From an uncultured Duncaniella sp. (lineage in GTDB: Bacteria > Bacteroidota > Bacteroidia > Bacteroidales > Muribaculaceae): a stretch of 64,000 nt of DNA. The position numbers and the translations under genes were made by a program. Under the pieces are notes generated by a model, which was not told where the DNA came from, searched no databases, and saw only the letters and a program-made list of their open reading frames with translations. Where the stretch lies: the NCBI GenBank assembly GCA_910577255.1, contig CAJTMH010000001.1, positions 620,001 through 684,000 of the forward strand, in the 5' to 3' direction. Of the stretch, positions 9,169 to 17,734 are shown piece after piece (the first letter of the stretch is position 1; every line of letters starts with the position of its first letter).

Positions 9169-9702
9169 CTACGCTAACCCGCCATCCTGAATTTTAGCTT
9201 TTCGGGCTATTTCAAACAGCTGAGGCGGTATATGACAATATCCTCCGGGGTTCTTTGTGAGATAATCCTGATGATACTCTTCGGCCGGATAAAAATTCTG
9301 AAGTTGCGTCACCTCCACAGCCAGTGGCGCTGAATAGGCATGTGACTCCTCTTTCACCTGCTCAAGTATATCATGCTGCTGAGAGGCAGTGGTATAATAT
9401 ATCCCTGTGCGGTACTGAGTCCCCACATCATTACCCTGCTTATTGTGTGACGTCGGGTCAATTGTCATAAAATACATGTGAATGAGATACTTCAAATCAA
9501 TTTTTGAAGTATCATATTCAACTTTCACACCCTCGGCAGCCATGGTTTCGCCGGTACACACCTCCTTATAGGATGGATGAGGAATGAGACTGTTGGCATA
9601 TCCTACTTCAGTAGCCACAACACCGTCGATCTGCTTGAAGAAATGTTCTGTCCCCCAGAAACACCCTCCGGCAAAATAAATAGTATCAATGGTATTATCC
9701 AT
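9169..9702 (-). CDS. msrA: Peptide-methionine (S)-S-oxide reductase MsrA
   Basis: Reduces methionine-S-sulfoxide in oxidised proteins. The 177-aa product starting at the ATG at 9702 has the catalytic signature GGCFWGTEHFF, with Cys14 as nucleophile, plus the conserved TSHNKQGNDVGTQYRT and YHQDYL segments of MsrA. The reading frame extends two codons further upstream to a TTG, but the ATG is preferred. No MsrB domain is fused, and no resolving Cys is apparent near the C-terminus. It lies 58 nt downstream of an FKBP-type isomerase on the same strand, so the two probably form a small protein-repair/folding operon driven from 10195-10202. Confidence 0.95.
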   Translation of the reverse strand: MDNTIDTIYFAGGCFWGTEHFFKQIDGVVATEVGYANSLIPHPSYKEVCTGETMAAEGVKVEYDTSKIDLKYLIHMYFMTIDPTSHNKQGNDVGTQYRTGIYYTTASQQHDILEQVKEESHAYSAPLAVEVTQLQNFYPAEEYHQDYLTKNPGGYCHIPPQLFEIARKAKIQDGGLA

Positions 9703-9760
9703 ACACAAAATTCAAATAGGGTTAGTCTTATTTATTGATAATTGCAACTACTATAATAAC

Positions 9761-10159
9761 CTATCCTACACCGATAAGTTCAATATCAAATACCAACGTC
9801 GAACCGCCGGGAATGCCTGGTTGCGAAAAGCGGCCATAACCCATCTCTGCCGGGATGTATATCTCCCACCTATCCCCGACACGCATCTGCTGCAAAGCGA
9901 TGATCCAGCCGGGGATAAGTTCCCTCAAGCGGATAGCCAGTGGCGCACCACCCCTGCTACTGTCAAACTTCTTTCCGTTAATGGTGCATCCTGTGTAATG
10001 CGCCACTACGACACTCGAGCGGTTGGGCTTCTGTGCATCAGCCTTACCGGATGATATCACTTTATAATATATCCCCTTATCCAAAGGTTTCACACCATCT
10101 TCACGAGACTTTGCCTCCAACCATTCGCGGTTCTTGATTATATAATCCTGTTTTGCCAT
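9761..10159 (-). CDS. FKBP-type peptidyl-prolyl cis-trans isomerase
   Basis: A 132-aa single-domain FKBP that accelerates proline isomerisation in protein folding. The core covers about residues 45-130 with VVAHYTGCTINGKKFDSSRG, the GWIIALQQMRVGDRW segment and a C-terminal LVFDIELIGV strand, all typical FKBP positions. No signal peptide is seen, so it is probably cytoplasmic. The frame is open to 10177, but the ATG at 10159 (MAKQDYIIKN) lies between the -7 element and the conserved region with a sensible leader of about 30 nt. It precedes msrA on the same strand. The short basic N-terminal helix resembles that of other Bacteroidales FKBPs. Confidence 0.9.
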   Translation of the reverse strand: MAKQDYIIKNREWLEAKSREDGVKPLDKGIYYKVISSGKADAQKPNRSSVVVAHYTGCTINGKKFDSSRGGAPLAIRLRELIPGWIIALQQMRVGDRWEIYIPAEMGYGRFSQPGIPGGSTLVFDIELIGVG

Positions 10160-10194
10160 ATTGATACACGCAGACAATTTGCGGGCCTGCCATG

Positions 10195-10202
10195 CAAAGT
10201 TA
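10195..10202 (-). promoter_or_regulatory. -7 element of the FKBP-msrA unit
   Basis: Minus-strand TAACTTTG matches TAnnTTTG and predicts a start near 10189, about 30 nt before the FKBP ATG. The -33 region is poor. Confidence 0.5.
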
Positions 10203-10267
10203 ATTCATTTTTCTTATTTTTAACATAAAAAACCGCCACTCCACCCGACGGATTCAAATAATACCAT

Positions 10268-10275
10268 TAATTTTG
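10268..10275 (+). promoter_or_regulatory. -7 element of the SIMPL-domain gene
   Basis: TAATTTTG matches TAnnTTTG and predicts a leader of about 38 nt. No clear -33 TTG is present. Confidence 0.5.
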
Positions 10276-10318
10276 CATTCCGCTAATACAATCACACGTC
10301 AAATAAATTTTTACTATT

Positions 10319-11014
10319 ATGAAATCAATCTCGAAAATCGCACCCGCATTTCTTCTCGCCGTTGGCATAGTGATCCTCGGATTCACCCTGAAAGCGGGAG
10401 TTGACAACATCGCATTCCGCGACAGAGAAGTCACCGTAAGAGGATTGGCCGAACGCGAAGTCCCAGCCGACCTTGTGACATGGCCCATCACATATTCACT
10501 GGCGGGAAACAACCTTCAGACCATATATGACCAAGTGAGTAAAAACAATGACATCATTGTCAAGTTTCTAACATCCAATGGCATCAGCCAGGACGAAATC
10601 TCAGTCAATCCGCCCGACACATACGACGCCACATCCAATCGCTATCGCTCCGACTCATTCAACTACAACTACTCGATCAACTGCACAGTCACTGTGACCA
10701 CCGACAAAGTAGAGAAAGTCAGACAGCTCCTCAACCGCCAATCCGATCTGCTTAAAGAGGGAATCGCATTCTCCAACTCCTACATAAACTATCAGTTCAC
10801 CGGGCTCAATTCCATCAAGCCTGAAATGATAGCGGAGGCGACAAAAAATGCCCGTGCGGCAGCCAATCAGTTCGCGGCGGACAGCGAAAGCCATATCGGG
10901 AAAATAAAGACCGCATCCCAGGGGCAGTTCTCGATAGAGGACAGCGACTCGAGCACACCTTACATCAAAAAAGTAAGGGTCGTATCCACTATCGTATATT
11001 ATCTTGAAGACTAA
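10319..11014 (+). CDS. SIMPL domain protein (DUF541)
   Basis: A 231-aa envelope protein of the SIMPL/DUF541 family (BP26/OMP28-like), with an N-terminal hydrophobic segment (about residues 7-27) that serves as signal anchor or uncleaved signal. The family signature appears after it: REVTVRGLAEREVPADLVTW, then a segment predicting DxxTNRYRSDSFNYNYS, and a C-terminal KVRVVSTIVYYLED strand. Family members form periplasmic oligomers; their biochemical function is not settled. The gene is flanked by its own -7 element and a terminator hairpin, so it is probably monocistronic. It diverges from the FKBP-msrA pair. Confidence 0.85.
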   Translation: MKSISKIAPAFLLAVGIVILGFTLKAGVDNIAFRDREVTVRGLAEREVPADLVTWPITYSLAGNNLQTIYDQVSKNNDIIVKFLTSNGISQDEISVNPPDTYDATSNRYRSDSFNYNYSINCTVTVTTDKVEKVRQLLNRQSDLLKEGIAFSNSYINYQFTGLNSIKPEMIAEATKNARAAANQFAADSESHIGKIKTASQGQFSIEDSDSSTPYIKKVRVVSTIVYYLED

Positions 11015-11041
11015 TCCCACGATGAAACAATCCCCACAATA

Positions 11042-11069
11042 GCCCCAGGCCCTCCTAAAAGCCCGGGGC
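11042..11069 (+). terminator. Hairpin after the SIMPL gene
   Basis: GCCCCAGGC (11042-11050) pairs with GCCCGGGGC (11061-11069) with one mismatch. Only a weak T-rich tail follows (ATTATTGT), so termination efficiency is uncertain. Confidence 0.55.
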
Positions 11070-11140
11070 ATTATTGTATCCGCATCCGGCCTCCAGTCAA
11101 CCCAAATTGCGGAGTCACATACCAAAATTCCATTTATTGA

Positions 11141-11170
11141 TTGCAAATTAAGCAATAAACACTAAATTTG
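11141..11170 (+). promoter_or_regulatory. Promoter at the AraC-family gene (TTG-N19-TAAATTTG)
   Basis: TTG at 11141-11143 and TAAATTTG at 11163-11170 form a consensus promoter with 19-nt spacing. It ends 1 nt before the first ATG (11172), so that ATG would lie at or upstream of the transcription start. Confidence 0.65.
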
Positions 11171-11171
11171 C

Positions 11172-12125
11172 ATGGAATTGAAAACACTACTCAAAGAGAT
11201 GGAAAAGGACACAATAAACCTGAATTCAATTGACGCATACAACAAGCTCTACGGATTGACCACACATCATCCGCTGGTAACTGTCATCGACTTAAAGAAA
11301 GCGACCCAGACAGTAAACCACATACGCATCAATTATGGGGTCTATGCCCTCTTTCTGAAAAATGGAGTCAGTTGTACCTTAAAATATGGGCGCAAACATT
11401 ATGACTACCAGGAAGGCACCATAGTGAGCTTTGCGCCGGGGCAAGTCATCGACGTCGACATGGATAAAGCAGAACCGGCGCCTGACGTCGTCGGACTCAT
11501 ATTTCATCCCGACCTAATCTATGGCACACCATTAGGCGAAAAAATAGCTAATTTTGACTTTTTCAACTATTCGCAGATGGAAGCTCTGCACTTGTCGGAA
11601 GATGAACGCGCGAAGTTTCTTGACTGCCTTGAAAAGATCAAGGAGGAGCTGGAACATCCGGTCGACCATCATTCGGCAATCCTTTTGGCTGCCAACATAC
11701 AAGTGCTTCTGGAATACCTGCACCGTTTTTACGACCGGCAATTCATCACACGCCATAAAGTCAACTCTGAGGTTGTGGCTCAATTCGAACGCCAACTGAA
11801 AGAGTACTATGACAATGGCAACGGTAAATCAGGGATGCCAAGCGTGGCATACTTTGCTGACAAAGCAAATCTCTCGCCTGGTTATTTCGGAGATCTCATC
11901 AGGAAAGAGACAGGCACATCTCCTAAGGACCTGATAGCACTGCATCTTATCTCGTTGGCCAAACACCGGCTCGCCACCACCAACGATGATATAAGCTTGA
12001 TAGCCTACAGTCTCGGCTTTGAATATCCGGCTCACTTTTCGCGCATGTTCAAACGAGTGACAGGTGAAAGCCCCACTCAATACCGGCTGCACACCCAGCC
12101 TACCGGCGAGGTCAATTATAATTAA
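11172..12125 (+). CDS. AraC-family transcriptional regulator
   Basis: A 317-aa regulator with an N-terminal cupin-like sensor region (about residues 30-180, including CTLKYGRKHYDYQEGTIVSF) and a C-terminal AraC/XylS double helix-turn-helix (about 215-310). The second HTH is very typical (ISLIAYSLGFEYPAHFSRMF, then TGESPTQYR). The ATG at 11172 is almost touching the -7 element. An internal ATG at 11199 (residue 10, MEKDTINLN) would give a 308-aa protein with a leader of about 20 nt and may be the true start. The gene is followed after 6 nt by the MmcQ-like gene and then by a beta-lactamase, implying a three-gene operon whose regulator comes first. Confidence 0.9.
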   Translation: MELKTLLKEMEKDTINLNSIDAYNKLYGLTTHHPLVTVIDLKKATQTVNHIRINYGVYALFLKNGVSCTLKYGRKHYDYQEGTIVSFAPGQVIDVDMDKAEPAPDVVGLIFHPDLIYGTPLGEKIANFDFFNYSQMEALHLSEDERAKFLDCLEKIKEELEHPVDHHSAILLAANIQVLLEYLHRFYDRQFITRHKVNSEVVAQFERQLKEYYDNGNGKSGMPSVAYFADKANLSPGYFGDLIRKETGTSPKDLIALHLISLAKHRLATTNDDISLIAYSLGFEYPAHFSRMFKRVTGESPTQYRLHTQPTGEVNYN

Positions 12126-12131
12126 AGCATT

Positions 12132-12497
12132 ATGAATTTAGAGTCTATTCGTGACTACTGCCTGAGCTTACCGGAAGCGACTGAGGATTTCCCATTCGAT
12201 GAAACCATACTTGTTTTCAGGATTTGCAGCAAGATTTTCGCTATGATTGACCTTGATAACCCTGAATGGTTCGTCCTCAAATGCGACCCGGACTATGCAC
12301 TCGAACTTCGCGAGTCACACCACGAAATCAGCGGAGCATACCACATGAACAAGCGTCATTGGAACCAGATAAATATCTTCGGCGCCCTCCCTGATCCAAC
12401 CATAAAATCACTCATAAACCATAGCTACGGCCTTGTCGTAGCCAAACTGCCAAAGCGCATCAAACTTGAACACCCCGACATCACCGACATACATTAA
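12132..12497 (+). CDS. MmcQ/YjbR family protein
   Basis: A 121-aa protein of the MmcQ/YjbR family. The family landmarks are present in order: an N-terminal helix ending in LSLPEATEDFPF, strands FRICSKIFAMIDL and WFVLKCDPDYALELRE, and a C-terminal segment with HWNQINIFGALPD and a final Lys/Arg-rich helix. The fold is a compact CyaY-like alpha/beta structure, suggested but not proven to bind DNA. It sits between an AraC regulator (6 nt upstream) and a beta-lactamase (4 nt downstream), so it is clearly co-transcribed. Whether it contributes to regulation of that operon cannot be told from sequence. Confidence 0.88.
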   Translation: MNLESIRDYCLSLPEATEDFPFDETILVFRICSKIFAMIDLDNPEWFVLKCDPDYALELRESHHEISGAYHMNKRHWNQINIFGALPDPTIKSLINHSYGLVVAKLPKRIKLEHPDITDIH

Positions 12498-12501
12498 ATC
12501 A

Positions 12502-13401
12502 ATGAGAATTTTAATGATAGCAGTAATCTCAGGATTGCTTACCCTTACTTGCTGCCGGCCATCATCACTCCCGACCGAGAAGAGCAGAATCACCGAAGCA
12601 CTTCTCCCCTATCAAGACACTCCCGGAGTAGGCGTATGCGTGATCACCGACGCCGGAGACACCATCGGGACAAAAGCTGATTCCATCTATCCGATGATGA
12701 GTGTATTCAAAATGCATCAGGCACTCGCCCTACTCCACTGCCTTGACTCAATCGGGGCCAAGTCGGACACATTACTGCATATCATATCCTCAGAAGAGTT
12801 ACACAAAGACACATGGAGCCCTTTGGCCAAAGAGGGCCGAGGAGATGAATTTGACATTTCAGTCAGAGAACTGCTGGCCTACACCATGCAACAGAGCGAC
12901 AATAACGCATGCGACATACTCTTCAATCATCTCTATGATGTAGCGCAAACCGACAGGTTTACCGCATCACTATCGCTGCCAGGACGCACATCCATAACAC
13001 AAGATGAAAACGCCATGCATAGGGATTCAACCGCATGGATGAAAAACTATTGCACGCCGAAAGCCGCAGCCGCCCTGGTTTGGCGAATATTCAACGACTC
13101 CATTATATCACCTCAAGCTCAGCAGGAGCTCCGCTCAATAATGCTTGAATGCCGTACAGGCCAAAACAGAATCCCCGCGATGATTGGCAATAAAATCTCC
13201 CATATCGGTCATAAGACCGGTACAGGAGATGTGATAGACGGCATCGTGACCGCGATTAACGATGTGGCTTATATCAAAACCAAATCCGGACGTGAATACG
13301 CCTTGGCTGTATTCATCCATAATTTCCATGGCTCGCCTGATAAGGCTGAAGTTATGACAGCTGAGATATCCGCCGCTGTATGTCGTGCTATCGAGCCATA
13401 A
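12502..13401 (+). CDS. Class A beta-lactamase (CblA/CfxA-like subclass)
   Basis: A serine beta-lactamase exported to the periplasm. The 299-aa frame starts at the ATG at 12502, which directly precedes a signal peptide (MRILMIAVISGLLTLTCC); the open frame upstream lacks one. The class A motifs are all present: SVFK (nucleophile S70 and K73), SDN (S130 region), a Glu166 candidate in DENAMH, and HKTGTGD (K234-T-G). Spacing and the flanking MMSVFKMHQALALL resemble the Bacteroides CblA/CfxA/CepA branch. The double Cys at the signal end may make it a lipoprotein. It is the last gene of the AraC-MmcQ-bla operon. Resistance spectrum cannot be inferred. Confidence 0.93.
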   Translation: MRILMIAVISGLLTLTCCRPSSLPTEKSRITEALLPYQDTPGVGVCVITDAGDTIGTKADSIYPMMSVFKMHQALALLHCLDSIGAKSDTLLHIISSEELHKDTWSPLAKEGRGDEFDISVRELLAYTMQQSDNNACDILFNHLYDVAQTDRFTASLSLPGRTSITQDENAMHRDSTAWMKNYCTPKAAAALVWRIFNDSIISPQAQQELRSIMLECRTGQNRIPAMIGNKISHIGHKTGTGDVIDGIVTAINDVAYIKTKSGREYALAVFIHNFHGSPDKAEVMTAEISAAVCRAIEP

Positions 13402-13415
13402 ACCAGTAATTTACA

Positions 13416-15503
13416 TTATAGCCGTCGCGATTCCTCTTCTGCGGCGGTATTACCCTTGTATGACGATTTCTTTGGTTGGAACTTATAGGTAAGGGTAAGC
13501 ATTACTCCCCGGCGGTCATATTTCTGTTTTTTCACAACATGCACTCCATTTGTGAGCATTGACCAATCATTATTCATGGTGTTGAATATATCTGTCGCAG
13601 AAATTTTCAAAGCAAGTGCGCCCTCGAGGAATGACTTCTTCACACTCGCATCCATAGTAAACCAGGTAGCACGAAACCGATTGGTGTGCATATCGCCGCT
13701 ACTTTGGCCTGAAACGTCAGCAGTCAACAACATATTCCACGGGAGTGAAACCGTGTTATTCAGGAAGTATATGAAAAATGGCTTCTCATAGTTCCTGCCG
13801 CCAAACTCCAGCCACTGCCGGCTATAACCGAGGGTAAGATTCGGTGACCACTTACCTACCTGACGTCCCCATACCACATAGCATCCAAATTGGGAAACAT
13901 CCACGTTGACAGGATGGAGCAGCAGTTGTGGTGAAGGAGCTGGATATAACTCTTTAACAAAAGCGTAGGTGTCGAGGCTTCTGACGAACATTCCTTGCAA
14001 CATAAAGTCCTTCCACATCCCGAACAGCTGCACGTTATGCATTCTCTCATCCCTCAACGATGTGTTACCACCTTCGATCTGGTGCACTCCTGTATATGAC
14101 AGGCCTCCGGTCAGATGCGAATACGGAGGCTTTACTGTCGCGGCCTTATAGCTCAACCTGATTGACGCATCGTCATTGATTGTATATCCAAGTGTAACAT
14201 CAGGAGTGAAAAGATGGTCCACATGAGAAATATCATCATCCCTCACTCCATTCACCTCGAATGCATAGCGCAGATACTCATAGCGCGCTCCGACAGTAGC
14301 GGATAGTGGACCAAAAGATCGGTTCCAGGAAGCAAACAGGGCTGATGACGTATGCCTCACATCAGTAAATGACGATGGGAGGTAGGTCCCAACCTGTTCA
14401 TTCAGCATTCTGTAGTCAAGCGAGGTGTGGGTGTACGAACACTGTGAACCTGTCACAAATCGCCCTCCGCCAAGCGGAAAATCAAGTGTTATCTTACCTC
14501 CCCACAGAGATGAATGCCGCCGTTGCGTCGATGTGACATCCTCGTAATCACCCTCAGGATAAACTGTAGATGTACGCTCCCTGGAGTTGCCAAGCGTATA
14601 TAGGCCATCAAAATGCAGATGGTATTTTTCGGCCACTTCCCCATCATAGTACACCGACACCAGATGACTTTTGGAGGAAGTGTGACGCGATATGTTACTT
14701 GCGATAATGTCATCCATCACGTTGAACCATTCCCCACCATTATTATTAATATCCCCGACCTCTGGATGAAACCTATAAAACCCACCGAAAGAATGCGCTC
14801 CTGTTGACAGGTTAAAACCCACCTTTGCAGAACCGTTCAATGAGGGATAGGCAGTATTCTGCACACTTCCTACCGTCATCGGCTCATCATTATATTCAAA
14901 AGTGTTAACCGTCATGCCGTGTGTACGGCTATTATTCTTGGCATAAAAGCCAGAGGCAAATAATTCGTACCCACTGCCATGATAACTTATGTCAAGGTTG
15001 TCATGAGCTGAGATTTTATGCCTGACGGCCACATGCCCCTCTTCGATAATGCTTAATCCCCGGATAAAATTCTTTTTAGTGATAATTTTTATCACCGCCG
15101 TAGTCGACGAATCATATTGTGCTCCCGGTGCCATGTCCAACTCCACCCGACGAATGTTGTCCGAACGTAATGACCGTAATTCATTTTCATCACGTAATGG
15201 GCGCCCATCGATATAGATGGCCGGAGTACCCTTGCCGGTAACATTGACAATGGTTTCATCCGTTACCGTTATCATAGGGAGTTGGGCCAATAACTCGAAC
15301 CCATTCCCCACCTCCGCAAGTGAAGATCCAGGAATCGTCGTCACGAGGGAAGTCCCCTCAAGCCGGGTTGCAGGTTGCTTGGCTGTGACAACTATCTCCT
15401 GCAAGCGGGTTGTCAACGAATCAGTATCGACCTCGCCATTAGCTTTGGCAGCATTAATGAAGGCCATTAAAATCAGAATAAAAATTAAATACGTCCTATG
15501 CAT
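13416..15503 (-). CDS. TonB-dependent outer-membrane barrel protein
   Basis: A 695-aa outer-membrane receptor. The ATG at 15503 starts a signal peptide (MHRTYLIFILILMAFINAAKA), so the 12 codons upstream are excluded. The mature chain begins almost immediately with a TonB-box-like stretch (LQEIVVTAKQPATRLEG) and a plug domain (TVTDETIVNVTGKGTPAIYI). It then runs into a long beta-barrel with many aromatic-ended strands. Unlike the other receptors here it has no N-terminal carboxypeptidase-regulatory (beta-sandwich) domain. The -7 element TAAATTTG is at 15527-15534, giving a leader of about 18 nt. It is convergent with the beta-lactamase gene (14 nt between stops) and has no adjacent SusD-like partner. 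The substrate is unknown. Confidence 0.85.
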   Translation of the reverse strand: MHRTYLIFILILMAFINAAKANGEVDTDSLTTRLQEIVVTAKQPATRLEGTSLVTTIPGSSLAEVGNGFELLAQLPMITVTDETIVNVTGKGTPAIYIDGRPLRDENELRSLRSDNIRRVELDMAPGAQYDSSTTAVIKIITKKNFIRGLSIIEEGHVAVRHKISAHDNLDISYHGSGYELFASGFYAKNNSRTHGMTVNTFEYNDEPMTVGSVQNTAYPSLNGSAKVGFNLSTGAHSFGGFYRFHPEVGDINNNGGEWFNVMDDIIASNISRHTSSKSHLVSVYYDGEVAEKYHLHFDGLYTLGNSRERTSTVYPEGDYEDVTSTQRRHSSLWGGKITLDFPLGGGRFVTGSQCSYTHTSLDYRMLNEQVGTYLPSSFTDVRHTSSALFASWNRSFGPLSATVGARYEYLRYAFEVNGVRDDDISHVDHLFTPDVTLGYTINDDASIRLSYKAATVKPPYSHLTGGLSYTGVHQIEGGNTSLRDERMHNVQLFGMWKDFMLQGMFVRSLDTYAFVKELYPAPSPQLLLHPVNVDVSQFGCYVVWGRQVGKWSPNLTLGYSRQWLEFGGRNYEKPFFIYFLNNTVSLPWNMLLTADVSGQSSGDMHTNRFRATWFTMDASVKKSFLEGALALKISATDIFNTMNNDWSMLTNGVHVVKKQKYDRRGVMLTLTYKFQPKKSSYKGNTAAEEESRRL

Positions 15504-15526
15504 AATTTTGACTAATTTGTTTTGTG

Positions 15527-15534
15527 CAAATTTA
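15527..15534 (-). promoter_or_regulatory. -7 element of the barrel receptor gene
   Basis: Minus-strand TAAATTTG matches TAnnTTTG. The predicted start is about 18 nt before the ATG. No clear -33 is visible. Confidence 0.5.
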
Positions 15535-15650
15535 GTCACTCATCATGCTTCGCACCTAATTTACGGTCTGACAGCTAAAACTATAACACTCTACAAATAA
15601 ATGCATTGCATCAGTATAAAACTTATTTTTCTGACACAGCAAATCCAGAC

Positions 15651-16646
15651 TTAGAAAATTGACAAAAACAGATCAGCATCCACCGGATTTTTCTCCTTTA
15701 TGCGGAAACGGAGACGAGACTTGCGCTTATAGACCACATCAATATTTTGACCGAGAAGCATACTGATGGCTCGGTTTGAAAATCCACAAGCCAGATACAC
15801 CATCAACTTATAGTCCGGCTCTTTCAACCCACTCAGCTGCTGCTTGAAACGCAAAGCCATATTCTCACGGCAATCATTCACAGCAGATTCGAGCAATCCA
15901 AAAGTGCTCGAATCATCCTTTATGGAATTAATTTCCGCTTTCACCTGTTCGGCAATCACATTCCGTTCCGAACGTGTACCCTGAGCCTCATAATATGTGT
16001 CACACAATTTGCCGATGAGTTCAAACCTCTTTCCAAGCAAACCATTAAGTTTTTTAGACAGGCAGTCAGCCGTATCCCTTTGAGCCTCCACAGTCTCCTT
16101 GAGTTCAGCAGCCTCGGCAAGCAAAGCATCATTTTCAATGCGCTGTAACTTAAGACGTTGATATTGCCAATAAAGGACACCACAGGCAACCACCACCAAA
16201 AACACTATAAACCACACCAGACGTTCCTTCTGGACCTTGGCCTTGAAGAGCGCGCACTCCCTTTCCTTTTGGACATACAAAGCCTGAATCAACGCGTCAT
16301 TTTCGCCTTTTGCCGTAGTAGAGATGGTGAATTTCAGCTCCTTTGCCTTGCTTAATTCATCATTGAAATTATGAGATGCATAATAATTCAATGCTATATT
16401 TATTATCGTATCGGATGGGACCTGCAGATGGCTTGCCACCATAGCCTCGCTGTATAACAGCGCCCAGCGCGCCATTTGCGCAGAATCGTCAAACTGTGAA
16501 ACATCCAGCGAATTGAGTTTCTCAAAAGCCTTCTGAGGATGTTTTTTCATCAGTTGCTGCGCATCATCCAGGCTATTGCTATATGAATTAGACACCGAAC
16601 AACCGGTAACAACCATCAGCATTAAAAAGTAGAACAGTGTTCTCAT
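15651..16646 (-). CDS. Membrane-tethered regulator-like protein with C-terminal HTH-like region
   Basis: A 331-aa protein built like the regulator at 3080-4747 but shorter. A lipoprotein signal ends at Cys16 (MVVTGCSVS). A short helical region of about 110 residues follows, too short for more than two or three TPR-like pairs. One transmembrane helix lies at about 142-161 (LVWFIVFLVVVACGVLYW), then a coiled coil. The C-terminal helical segment (about 283-320: LMVYLACGFSNRAISMLLGQ, then VVYKRKSRLRFRIKEKN) resembles a LuxR HTH with a basic recognition helix. It has an excellent promoter at 16687-16717. It diverges from the sigma factor gene. Target genes are unknown. Confidence 0.7.
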   Translation of the reverse strand: MRTLFYFLMLMVVTGCSVSNSYSNSLDDAQQLMKKHPQKAFEKLNSLDVSQFDDSAQMARWALLYSEAMVASHLQVPSDTIINIALNYYASHNFNDELSKAKELKFTISTTAKGENDALIQALYVQKERECALFKAKVQKERLVWFIVFLVVVACGVLYWQYQRLKLQRIENDALLAEAAELKETVEAQRDTADCLSKKLNGLLGKRFELIGKLCDTYYEAQGTRSERNVIAEQVKAEINSIKDDSSTFGLLESAVNDCRENMALRFKQQLSGLKEPDYKLMVYLACGFSNRAISMLLGQNIDVVYKRKSRLRFRIKEKNPVDADLFLSIF

Positions 16647-16686
16647 AACATTATTTAATTATACATCGAGGGCTTACCTCAGCCGA

Positions 16687-16717
16687 CAAATGTAGCAACA
16701 ATTATCTCTTCGTCCAA
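16687..16717 (-). promoter_or_regulatory. Promoter of the membrane-tethered regulator gene (TTG-N20-TACATTTG)
   Basis: On the minus strand TTG (16715-16717) and TACATTTG (16687-16694) are separated by exactly 20 nt. The leader would be about 35 nt. Confidence 0.7.
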
Positions 16718-16782
16718 ATTTAACGGCAGAAAAAATCTTTAATCACCAAATGACAAAATAAAACGTTTTAAGCATTTTTAAT

Positions 16783-16813
16783 TTGGCTATTCCGCGAAAA
16801 ACCACTACCTTTG
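16783..16813 (+). promoter_or_regulatory. Promoter of the primary sigma factor gene (TTG-N20-TACCTTTG)
   Basis: TTG at 16783-16785, 20-nt spacer, TACCTTTG at 16806-16813. The predicted start is about 20 nt before the ATG at 16839. The sigma factor would therefore be read from the same promoter class it recognises. Confidence 0.75.
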
Positions 16814-16838
16814 TACGAATTATGTGCTTTAAATAGAC

Positions 16839-17699
16839 ATGAGACAATTAAAAATCACAAAATCAATCACCAATCGTGAAAGCGCGTCGCTCGACAAATT
16901 TCTCCAAGAGATTGGCCGTGAAGAACTTATTTCCGTAGAGGAAGAAGTAGAGCTCGCCCAGCGCATTCACCAAGGAGATCAAAGAGCACTTGACAAACTT
17001 GTGCGTGCCAACTTACGTTTCGTTGTATCTGTAGCCAAGCAGTACCAGAATCAGGGACTCAGCTTGCCCGACCTTATCAACGAAGGAAATCTCGGCTTGA
17101 TTAAAGCGGCACAAAAGTTTGATGAGACCCGTGGTTTCAAGTTCATCTCCTATGCCGTGTGGTGGATTCGTCAATCTATCCTGCAGGCTCTTGCTGAACA
17201 GAGCCGTATTGTCCGCCTTCCTCTCAACCAGGTAGGTTCGCTCAACAAAATAAGCAAAGCCCTGTCAAAATTTGAACAGGAAAACGAACGTCGCCCTTCA
17301 CCTGAAGAGCTCGCTGAAAAGCTCGATGTTCCTGTCGACAAGATCGCAGACACGCTGAAAGTATCGGGCCGACACATTTCGGTGGACGCTCCGTTTGTTG
17401 AAGGCGAGGACAACAGTCTGCTTGACGTACTCACCAACGACGACTCTCCAATGGCAGATGCCACACTGACTCAGGAATCACTTTCAAAGGAAGTGGAACG
17501 TGCACTCAAGCAGCTCCATGACCGCGAACGTGAAATTTTGAAGATGTTCTTCGGTATCGGCTGCCAGGAAATGACACTTGAAGAGATTGGTGCCAAATTT
17601 GACCTCACACGCGAACGTGTGCGTCAGATTAAAGAAAAGGCAATCCGCCGGCTCAAAGGGCAAAAAAGTCATCTTCTTAAAGCCTATCTCGGACAGTAG
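16839..17699 (+). CDS. rpoD: Primary RNA polymerase sigma factor (RpoD/SigA)
   Basis: A 286-aa group 1 sigma-70 protein. It starts almost directly with region 1.2 (SLDKFLQEIGREELISVEEE) and lacks the acidic region 1.1 and non-conserved insert of proteobacterial RpoD, the compact form typical of Bacteroidetes. Region 2 follows (NLRFVVSVAKQYQNQGLSLP, then GFKFISYAVWWIRQSILQAL for 2.3-2.4), then region 3. Region 4.2 closes with the HTH MTLEEIGAKFDLTRERVRQI. The protein directs transcription from the TTG/TAnnTTTG promoters that recur in this window. Monocistronic, with a strong terminator downstream. Confidence 0.97.
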   Translation: MRQLKITKSITNRESASLDKFLQEIGREELISVEEEVELAQRIHQGDQRALDKLVRANLRFVVSVAKQYQNQGLSLPDLINEGNLGLIKAAQKFDETRGFKFISYAVWWIRQSILQALAEQSRIVRLPLNQVGSLNKISKALSKFEQENERRPSPEELAEKLDVPVDKIADTLKVSGRHISVDAPFVEGEDNSLLDVLTNDDSPMADATLTQESLSKEVERALKQLHDREREILKMFFGIGCQEMTLEEIGAKFDLTRERVRQIKEKAIRRLKGQKSHLLKAYLGQ

Positions 17700-17734
17700 G
17701 CCAATAAGCCCATCCGAGTCAACTTCAACTTATC

